From the NCBI GenBank assembly GCA_026770585.1, contig MU646346.1:940324-953771 (forward strand): a stretch of 13,448 nucleotides of DNA. The letters run 5' to 3'. Positions 7,842 to 13,448 of this stretch are shown in pieces (position 1 is the first letter of the stretch; the number at the start of each line of letters is the position of its first letter). The notes under the pieces are model-generated. The model had not been told where the DNA came from. It was given only the letters and a program-made list of their open reading frames with translations, and ran no database searches. The translations under genes were made by a program, and so were the position numbers. Source of the DNA: Baffinella frigidus. Its lineage: Eukaryota; Cryptophyceae; Cryptomonadales; Baffinellaceae.

Positions 7842-7962
7842 TACAGGGGTACCTCGCTCATAAGAAACCGCCCCCCCCATAGGACCACCATAGGGCCCTA
7901 GGCATAGGCCTACTGTAGGGTCCTACGGAGGGGCGGTTTCTTATGAGCGAGGTACCCCTGTA
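7842..7962. mobile_element. Foldback element FB2 (core inverted)
   Basis: 121 bp with about 30-bp terminal inverted repeats: TACAGGGGTACCTCGCTCAT on the left, and its complement with ATGAGCGAGGTACCCCTGTA on the right. The core is in the opposite orientation to FB1 and FB3 (GGACCACCATAGGGCC first). No coding capacity. Confidence 0.8.
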
Positions 7963-7984
7963 GGACCCTACAGGGGCACAGGGG

Positions 7985-8105
7985 TACAGTGGTACCTCGC
8001 TCATAAGACACCAAGCCCCCCTAGGACCCTACAGTAGGCCTATGCTTAAGGCCCTATGGTGGTCCTAGGGGGGTGGGCGTTTCTTATGAGCGAGGTACCC
8101 CTGTA
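7985..8105. mobile_element. Foldback element FB3
   Basis: Also 121 bp, with left arm TACAGTGGTACCTCGCTCAT and right arm ATGAGCGAGGTACCCCTGTA. Core orientation is as in FB1. FB2 and FB3 are separated by only 22 bp. Confidence 0.8.
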
Positions 8106-8242
8106 TTTCGCTGATAAGAAATGGGAATTCTGAAAACGCCTGCCGTCTTTTTATTAAGTAGTAAGAAACGCAGGGGGGACGCCCGCCAGATTGAGAATCT
8201 CGCAGCATCCTCGCCCCCCGCCACACACGTGCACAATCATAC

Positions 8243-8373
8243 ACCCACACACTCCCACACTCCCACACTCCCACACTCCCACACTCCCACACTCCCACAC
8301 TCCCACACTCCCACACTCTCACACTCCCACACTCCCACACTCACGCTCACACACACACACACACACACACTCA
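8243..8373 (+). repeat. ACACTCCC 8-bp microsatellite followed by (CA)n
   Basis: About twelve near-perfect ACACTCCC units, then pure CA. The minus-strand frame MWECGSV... is only a translation of this repeat. Confidence 0.9.
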
Positions 8374-8423
8374 CAGACACACAATACTTACACGTTTACA
8401 CACTCACACACTCTACATTCACA

Positions 8424-8495
8424 TGTACAGGGGTACCTCGATCACAAGACGGCGCACCCTCCTAAATTTCCGACCCTACAGCGGTCCTCCCGTGC
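8424..8495. mobile_element. Degenerate half of a foldback element
   Basis: TGTACAGGGGTACCTCGATC resembles the left arm of FB1-FB3 and is followed by a partial core (ACCCTACAGCGGTCCT); the right arm is missing. A possible lost partner, TTTCGCTGATAAGAAA, lies at 8106 on the other side of the microsatellite. Confidence 0.45.
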
Positions 8496-8517
8496 TACTA
8501 ATTCCTCCCGAACCGTC

Positions 8518-11500
8518 CTACTGAACCGTCCCTCCGGAACCATCTCCGGAACCATCTCCGGAACCGAATCCAGAACCGTCAAGCCGCAAGGTTCTTTCAA
8601 GCGTCTTGAGCTGCTCAACGTTTCCCAGGAGCGAAATCGCAGACATAAACTTCCCCTGGGGTTTTGGGTTTTGGGTTTAGGGTTTAGGGTTTGGGGTTTA
8701 GGGTTTAGGATTCAGGGTTCAGGGTTTAGGGTTTGGGGTTTGGGGTTTGGGGTTTGGGGTTTGGGGTTTAGGGTTTAGGGTTTAGGGTTTAGGGTTTGGG
8801 GTTTTGGGTTTTGGGTTTTGGGTTTTGGGTTTAGGGTTTAGGTTTTGGGGGTTGGGGTTTAGGGTTTAGGGTTTGGGGTTTGGGGTTTGGGGTTTAGGGT
8901 TTGGGGTTGAGGGCTTGGGGTTGAGGGTTTAGGGTTTACCTGCATCTCGTACGAGATGGCAATGTTGGTGTACGAGTCCGTGACCGACTGGTTTAGGGTT
9001 TAGGGTTTAGGGTTTAGGGTTAAGAGGTTTAGGGTTTAGGTTTAGTGGTTGGGGTCTAGGGTTTAAGGTTTGGGGTTTAGGGTGTAGGGTTCAAGGTTTA
9101 GGGTTTAGGGTTTAGGGTTTAGAGTTTTTTAGGGTTGAGGGTTTAGGGTTTAGGGTTTACCTTGTGGTACGGCCCGAAAAGCTTGATCCGGGTGTCGAGG
9201 CTCTTGCTGTGCATGGCCAGCGCCTCCTGGGTTTAGGGTTTAGGGTTTAGGGTTTAGGGTTTAGGGTTCAGGGTTTAGGGTTTAAAGTTTAGGGTTTGGG
9301 GTTTAGGGTTTGGGGTTTGGGGTTTGGGGTTTAGGGTTTGGAGTTTGGGGTTTGGGGTTTAGGGTTTGGGGTTTGGGGTGTGGGGTGTGGGATGTGGGGT
9401 GTGGGGTGTGGGGTTGAGGGTTTAGGGTTTCAGGTGTAGGGTGTAGGGTGTAGGGTGTAGGGTGTAGGGTTTACCTCTTGCCTGCCCTGCTTCCCGCACA
9501 CCACCGCCATGTTGTGGTACGCGTCGGCCTGGTTGAGGGTTTTGGGTTTAGGGTTTAGGGTTTAGGGTTTGGGGTTCAGGGTTTAGGGTTTAGAATTTAG
9601 GGTTTAGGGTTTAGGGTTTGGGGTTTAGGGTTTAGGGTTTAGGGTTTCGGGTTTGAGGTTTCGGGTTTAGAGTTTCAGGATTAGGGATTGGGTTTTAGGG
9701 TTTAGGGTTTAGGGATTGGGGTTTGGGTTTGGCGTTAGGGCTCCCACCACGGAAACGTGTTCCGCCCCGTGCAACTTGATCATGATGGCTAGACACCTGG
9801 ATTACGGTTTAGGGTTAAGGGTTTAGGGTTTAGGGATGAGGGTAGAGGATTTAGGGTTTAGGGTTTAGGGTTTAGGGTTTGGGGTGTAGGATGTAGGGTT
9901 TAGGGTTTAGGGATTAGGGATTAGGGTGTAGGGAGTAGGGTTCAGGGTTCAGGGTTCAGGGTTCAGGGTCCAGGGTTTCGGATTGAGGGTGTAGTGTTAC
10001 TTGTTGAGCAGCTCGAGCGCCTCCCCGTACTCACCCAACGCGTCGTGTGCCACGGCCATGTTCGTGTACGAATTCGCCTGGATTCCGGGTTCAGGGTTTC
10101 GGGTTTCGGGTTTCGGGTTTCGGGTTTCGGGTTTTGGCCGGTTCTTAAGTTTTTTACGGTGGAATCGAGAAAGGTAGACGAAGGATTGTAAAATCGAGAA
10201 AGGTAGATTAAGGATTTTGGTGTCGTGAAATGTCATCACGGCGGGAATAGGGAATTCCTTAATCCTCCGAACTCGATTTCGGGCTTTTCTAGAGGCAAAT
10301 AGACCCCCTTGTTTTCACGGTTTGCGACTTCGGTGGACTGGGGAAATTTCGGAAGATTTAGAGGTTCTGGGTGAAAATTACTACAGCCACAGCCGTTTCG
10401 CGATTTCCGTAGAAGGCTTTTGAGATCCAAAGGCTCCAACCCGTTTTCGAGGGCTTTAAATGACCTTGAAAATGCTCAATACACGCCCTCCTTCTGGGCT
10501 AGATCTACCTTTCTCTGTTTCAGCGTAAGAAACGGCATCAGGGTTCAGGGTTTAGGGTTTGGGGTTTAAGGTTCAGGGTTTTGGGGATTAGGGTTAAGGG
10601 TTTAGGGTTTAGGGTTTAGGGTGTAGGGTTTAGGGTTTGGGGTTTGGGGTTTGGGGTAGAGAGTTTGGGGTTTGGGGTTTACCACGTCCGGGTGATCCAC
10701 GTGCCCCAGCACGTCGATCTTGATAGCGAGGCCCTGGTTTGAGGTTTAGGGTTGAGTGTTTAGTGTTTAGTGTTTAGTGTTAGTGTTGAGTGTTGAGTGT
10801 TTGGTGTTTAGTGTTTAGTGTTTCAGGTTCAGGGTTTGGGTTTTAGGGTTTAGGGTTTAGGGTTTAGGGTTTAGGGTTTAGGTTCTAGGGGTTAGGGTTT
10901 AGGGGTTGGGGGTAAGTGTTAAGGGTTTAGCGTAATACCTTGTTGTGCAGTTGCAGCGCTTCCGCGTACTTGCCCTGCCTGTTGCGAGCGGTCCACTTAG
11001 TGCGGTCCACTTTTCGCCATAAGTGGCCAGGGATTAGCCAACTGGATTTCTTCACACAGGAATACATTTTACCTGATTATCTTCCGTGGTCTAGCTAGGG
11101 CCACACAGCGGACTTCGAAAGGATTTCGTGAGTAACCCCATATTGAATAATCCATAGGCCCTACGGTAGGTAATACCGTAGGGACATAGGGGGGTTCCTT
11201 CGGATAAGGTAACGGAAGGTCGGGCATAATCGAGCCGAACATCCCTTCGTAGCCCGCTGTGTGGAGAGGGCCTCTCACCTGCAGCACACGACGGCCATGT
11301 TGGTGTACGAGGCGGCCACTTGCGCGTGGCCCTTGGAGCCCTTGTACGAGCTTTTGGAGCCATTCGGCTCCTGGCCACTTGCGGTGACAAGTTGACCCAT
11401 GAGGGCGAGACTCTTCTTGAACAGCTCTTGCGCCTCCGCGTACTGGTTTAGGGTTTAGGGTTTTGAGGTTTGGGGTTTAGGGGTTGGGGTTTAGGGTTTG

Positions 11501-11717
11501 GGGTTTAGGGTTTAGGGTTTAGGGTTTAGGGTGTAGGGTGTAGGGTTTAGGGTGTGGGGTGTAGGGTTTAGGGTGTAGGGTGTAGGGTGTAGGGTGTAGG
11601 GTGTAGGGTTTAGGGTTTAGGGTTTAGTGTAACACCTGGCCCTGCTTCTCGTGCACGAAGGCCATGCGGTTGACCAAGGCTCTCTCTCTCTCTCTCTCTC
11701 TCTCTCGCTCTCTCTGC

Positions 11718-11748
<31 letters not shown>

Positions 11749-13183
11749 TCTCCCTCTCTCTCTCTCTCGCTACATCAGTTGCTGCACAGTAATCAACAGC
11801 TGCGTTACTCCTCCCCAGCTACACAAGGGTCTGCTCCACCTGGCCCAGCTTCTCGTGCAAGAAGGCCATGCGGTTGAACAAGGTAGGCACGTCTGGGACG
11901 TGCGGATGCCGCACCACCATGCTGCATTCGGGGTTGGGGGTGAGGGTTCGGGGCGCTGGGCCGGGGATTACGGGTCTTGGTGCCATAACCCCCAACCCCC
12001 GAAAACCGGTTGAACAAGGTGGGTACGTCCGGGACGTGTGTGTGTCGCACCACCATGCTGCATTCGGGGTTGGGGTTCGGGCGTTAGGGGGTTAGGGTTC
12101 GGGTTTGGGAGAGAGGGTTATGGGAGCGGAGTGCTGGGACGTAAGGGTGCCGCACCACCATGCTGCATCGGGGGTTGGGGGTTAGGGTTCGGGGCGCCGG
12201 GCCGGGGGCTGGGGTTTTTGGTTCCATAACCCCTAACTAGGGGTTAGGGTTCCCTTACCCCTAACCAGGGATTCCCTAACCCCTAACCCCAAAACCCCGG
12301 TTGAACAAGGTGGGCACGTCTGGGACATGCGACTGCCGCACCACCATGCTGCATTGGGGGTTGGGGTTCGGGTGTTACGGGTTGGGGTTGGGGTTCGGGA
12401 GAGAGGATCAGGGGAGCGCAGTGCTGGGACGTACGGGTGCCGCACGACCATGCTGCATTCGGATGCGGGGGCCGAGGGTTAGGGGCGAGGGGAGCGGAGA
12501 GAGGGTTAAGGGAGCGGGGTGTCCCCCAGCAGTGGCACACTGCCATGGCAGTCTCCCCTATCCTCTCTCTCCCTCCTCAACCCTCTACCATCCCTCGCCC
12601 CTCTCTCTCAAATTCTTGTGGGTGTGGCCCGAATGCATTCGGGTGTGGGGTGCGGGGGTTCGGGTTTTTCGGAAGAGAGGGTCAGGGGGGCGGAGTGCGG
12701 CACACCACCATGCTGAATTAGGGGTTGGGGTGCAGGGGTTCGGGGTTAGGGTTCGGGGTTAGGGTTCGGGGTTAGGGTTCGGGGTTAGGGTTCGGGGGAG
12801 CTGAGTGTCTGCCAGGTGGAACGGCGCACTGGGAGCATCTCTGTAACAGTTTCGATTAATTGCTTCTGCAGCAACGAAAATTGCTACGCACATTCTTGAC
12901 TATTACTAGTATGATCTAATCGTGTAGTAATTTTCGGTGCCAAAAAGGAATTAATCATCACGCCAAAAAGGAATTAATCAATACAAAAAGGAATTAATCA
13001 ATGTAGTAATTTCCGTTGCCAAAACAAATTTAATCATCACGCCAAAAAGGAGTTAATCAACACAAAAAGGAATTAATCAACACAAAAAGGAAATAATCAA
13101 TACAACAAGGAACTCATCATCAATATGGAGATCAGGGACCTGATGTCCAAGCTCTTGGTGAGCAGCTCGAGCGCTTCCGCGTA
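8518..13183 (-). CDS. Gene C: kinesin-light-chain/NPHP3-type TPR protein, 11 terminal exons, 5' end outside window
   Basis: Exons: 13183-13140, 11921-11840, 11442-11279, 10978-10939, 10733-10683, 10077-10001, 9796-9748, 9528-9475, 9226-9161, 8987-8940 and 8655-8518 (stop TAG). They sum to 813 nt, 271 codons, in frame throughout. The 270 visible residues form TPRs of the 42-residue kinesin-light-chain type: the helix A motif recurs as AASYTNMAVV, ANSYTNMAVA, ADAYHNMAVV and TDSYTNIAIS at residues 85, 128, 170 and 212, each followed by an EAL..L.KSL-type helix B and a linker such as DHPDV. Such repeats bind protein partners; nothing indicates a motor role. The third exon carries about 16 extra residues between repeats (GQEPNGSKSSYKGSKG). 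The last exon diverges and ends in a Gly-Ser-Asp tail (GSGDGSGDGSGG). Most introns are telomere-like repeat. The exon 1 donor GTCCCTG is atypical but gives the right phase. Confidence 0.85.
8656..8939. repeat. Gene C intron 10, telomere-like throughout
   Basis: Sense strand starts GTAAACCCTAAACC and ends AAAACCCCAG. Variants include TTTTGGG, TTTGGGG and TTTAGGG. The repeat reaches both exon borders. Confidence 0.85.
8988..9160. repeat. Gene C intron 9, telomere-like throughout
   Basis: Sense strand starts GTAAACCCTAAACC and ends CCCTAAACCAG. Both splice sites can be read as a one- or two-base change within the repeat. Confidence 0.88.
9227..9474. repeat. Gene C intron 8, telomere-like throughout
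   Basis: Sense strand starts GTAAACCCTACACC and ends CCTAAACCCAG. A GTGTAGGG subfamily is amplified next to the donor (about 9431-9470). Confidence 0.86.
9529..9747. repeat. Gene C intron 7, telomere-like
   Basis: Sense strand starts GTGGGAGCCCTAACGCC and ends CCCTCAACCAG. Confidence 0.84.
9797..10000. repeat. Gene C intron 6, telomere-like
   Basis: Sense strand starts GTAACACTACACCC and ends CCGTAATCCAG. Contains a GGTTCAG variant run (about 9940-9965). Confidence 0.84.
10078..10682. repeat. Gene C intron 5, mosaic of telomere-like repeat and an AT-richer insert
   Basis: Telomere-like at both ends (donor GTAAACCCCAAACC, acceptor GGAATCCAG) with about 390 bp of unrelated DNA between. Confidence 0.8.
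10160..10520. mobile_element. Candidate insertion inside gene C intron 5
   Basis: Begins with a duplicated ATCGAGAAAGGTAGA (about 10164 and 10193) and ends with ATCTACCTTTCTCTG (about 10503), giving a 10-13-bp inverted match at the ends. It contains no heptamer repeat and no convincing coding frame. Interruption of telomere-like intron sequence on both sides supports later insertion. Confidence 0.45.
10734..10938. repeat. Gene C intron 4, telomere-like with a TTTAGTG subfamily
   Basis: Sense strand starts GTATTACGCTAAACCC and ends CCTCAAACCAG. A variant array of GTGTTTA units occupies about 10752-10825. Confidence 0.85.
10979..11278 (-). other. Gene C intron 3, non-telomeric, MITE-bearing
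   Basis: The only gene C intron without TTTAGGG repeat. Donor GTGAGAGG, acceptor CGCAACAG. It splits codon 97 between CVVC-type helix A and QGKYAEAL. Most of it is the foldback element at 11101-11264, plus a tandem GCGGTCCACTTAGT / GCGGTCCACTTTTC pair near 10987-11015. Confidence 0.8.
11101..11264. mobile_element. MITE-like foldback element, 164 bp, in gene C intron 3
   Basis: Ends CCACACAGCGGACTTCGAAA and CCCTTCGTAGCCCGCTGTGTGG form imperfect terminal inverted repeats of about 28 bp. A second, inner inverted repeat at about 11152-11190 (CCATAGGCCCTACGGTA / TACCGTAGGGACATAGG) shares the CTACxGTAGG core style of the FB elements. No clear target-site duplication and no coding capacity. Confidence 0.7.
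11443..11635. repeat. Telomere-like tract in gene C intron 2
   Basis: TTTAGGG and amplified GTGTAGGG units on the plus strand; acceptor CCCTAAACCAG at exon 3. The upper end joins a second exon copy at 11636-11679 through GTGTTACACTAAACCC. Confidence 0.85.
11636..11679 (-). pseudogene. Second copy of the 3' half of gene C exon 2, possible alternative exon
   Basis: Reads LVNRMAFVHEKQGQ, nearly identical to LFNRMAFLHEKLGQ at the end of exon 2 (11921-11840), and ends in CAG|GTGTTAC. Its 5' side is replaced by (GA)n, and the first available acceptor leaves a phase that does not fit exon 1. It probably arose by duplication and was truncated by the microsatellite, but it would join correctly to exon 3 at its 3' side. 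Confidence 0.6.
11682..11769. repeat. (CT)n microsatellite
   Basis: About 85 bp of CT with a few interruptions, in gene C intron 2. On the sense strand it is GA-rich, so it is not a polypyrimidine tract for the adjacent acceptor. Confidence 0.9.
12006..12057 (-). pseudogene. Relic of gene C exon 2, long type
   Basis: After GCAG it reads MVVRHTHVPDVPTLFNR and then runs into repeat sequence, lacking the MAFLHEKLGQ half and its donor. Confidence 0.7.
12127..12162 (-). pseudogene. Relic of gene C exon 2, short type
   Basis: After GCAG it reads MVVRHPYVPALRS, then repeat. It lacks the PTLFNR segment. Confidence 0.6.
12301..12348 (-). pseudogene. Relic of gene C exon 2, long type
   Basis: After GCAG it reads MVVRQSHVPDVPTLFN, 291 bp from the long-type relic at 12006-12057. 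Confidence 0.68.
12421..12452 (-). pseudogene. Relic of gene C exon 2, short type
   Basis: After GCAG it reads MVVRHPYVPALRS, 290 bp from the other short-type relic and 104 bp from the preceding long one. Confidence 0.6.
12521..12547 (-). pseudogene. Highly diverged relic of gene C exon 2
   Basis: Reads MAVCHCWGTPRS where the short-type relic has MVVRHPYVPALRS. Flanking GAGAGAGGGTTAAGGGAGCG is shared with the other short copies. Confidence 0.4.
12690..12712 (-). pseudogene. Highly diverged relic of gene C exon 2
   Basis: CATGGTGGTGTGCCGCACTCCG, following ATTCAG, with the shared GAGAGGGTCAGGGGGGCGG flank. A further weak copy may lie near 12795-12830 (CAGTGCGCCGTTCCACCTGG on the minus strand). 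Confidence 0.45.
12866..13117. repeat. AT-rich tandem repeat, CAAAAAGGAATTAATCA unit, in gene C intron 1
   Basis: About eight variants of AAAAAGGAATTAATCA spaced roughly 18-23 bp between 12950 and 13117. GTAGTAATTTTCGGTGCC precedes the array at about 12925 and a related copy occurs within it at about 13003; an inverted version (GCAACGAAAATTGCTAC) lies at 12871. It contrasts with the GC-rich surroundings and ends next to the exon 1 donor. Confidence 0.8.
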
Positions 13184-13448
13184 CTGAGTTAGGGTTCAGG
13201 GTTTAGGGTTTAGGGTTTAGGGTTCAGGGTTTAGGGTTTAGGGTTTAGGGTTTAGGGTTTAGGGTTTAGGGTTTAGGGTTTAGTATCCAGGGTTAAGGTT
13301 TTCGTGTTTAGTGCTTAGTGTTTAGTGTTGAGTGTTTAGTGTTTCGTGTTCAGGGTTTAGGGTTTAGGGGTTTAGTGTTTAGCGTTCAGTGTTTTGAGTT
13401 TCGTGTTCAGGGTGTGGGGTGCAGGGCTTAGGTTTAAGTGTCTAGGGT
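13184..13448. repeat. Telomere-like repeat upstream of gene C exon 1 (intron, continues off window)
   Basis: TTTAGGG arrays on the plus strand, then TTTAGTG variants. The sense-strand acceptor CCCTAACTCAG joins directly to exon 13183, so more coding exons lie beyond the right edge. Confidence 0.82.

Larger units (their letters stand above)
7312..8517. other. Convergent intergenic region between genes B and C
   Basis: No exon is supported on either strand. It contains poly-G and GGGGCCGGGCGGCCAC repeats (7460-7520), three foldback elements, a half foldback (8424-8495) and a long ACACTCCC/CA microsatellite. No AATAAA-like signal could be placed with confidence for either gene. Confidence 0.6.

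Noticed and set aside
8121-8465. Coding frame of His-Thr-Pro repeats
   Set aside because: Translation of the ACACTCCC microsatellite.
7312-8517. tRNA, rRNA or other structured RNA gene in the intergenic foldbacks
   Set aside because: The hairpins are long symmetric inverted repeats occurring in several copies, without tRNA or rRNA signature elements.
8656-9474. A true chromosome end
   Set aside because: The repeat is degenerate, broken by coding exons and followed by genes on both sides, so it is interstitial.
11636-11679. Assignment as a constitutive gene C exon
   Set aside because: Its 5' phase does not fit exon 1 or exon 2 of the model, while 11921-11840 fits both neighbours exactly; kept as a possible alternative exon only.

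Overview
The window is nuclear DNA from a GC-rich, intron-rich eukaryote. Short coding exons sit between GT...AG introns, and much of the non-coding sequence is degenerate TTTAGGG, the plant/algal-type telomere heptamer. A unicellular alga (haptophyte, stramenopile, cryptophyte, dinoflagellate or green lineage) is plausible, but the lineage cannot be fixed from this sequence. Simple open-reading-frame calling is misleading here: the long frames in the G-rich tracts are repeat translations, and the real genes are made of exons of 40-430 nt. I rebuilt three genes by hand, requiring splice sites, codon phase and protein repeat pattern to agree at every junction.

Layout. (A) Minus strand, 3565 down to 84 and beyond the left edge: a tetratricopeptide (TPR) protein with an N-terminal hydrophobic/signal segment, six exons seen, 253 residues in frame, 3' end outside the window. 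(B) Plus strand, 3850-7311: a small protein of about 156-173 residues with a predicted signal peptide, seven exons, family not recognised. A and B diverge from a 284-bp intergenic region. (C) Minus strand, 13183 down to 8518: the 3' part of a kinesin-light-chain/nephrocystin-3-style TPR protein with a 42-residue repeat period, eleven exons, 270 residues to the stop; its 5' end lies beyond the right edge. B and C converge on about 1.2 kb of intergenic DNA holding three 121-bp-class foldback elements and microsatellites.

The notable system is how introns and exons were built. Most introns of gene C, and several of A and B, consist of telomere-like repeat running almost to the splice sites, for example GTAAACCCTAAACC at the donor and CTAAACCAG at the acceptor. 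With minor exceptions the CCCTAAA strand is the sense strand in all three genes, although they lie on different strands. All three genes also carry extra decaying copies of their own exons, often spaced about 104-107 bp apart, some with a visibly damaged splice site. Foldback (MITE-like) elements sit inside other introns. Together this looks like a locus that gains introns from telomere-type repeats and duplicates exon-intron units. The splicing model is inference and would be settled by RNA reads.
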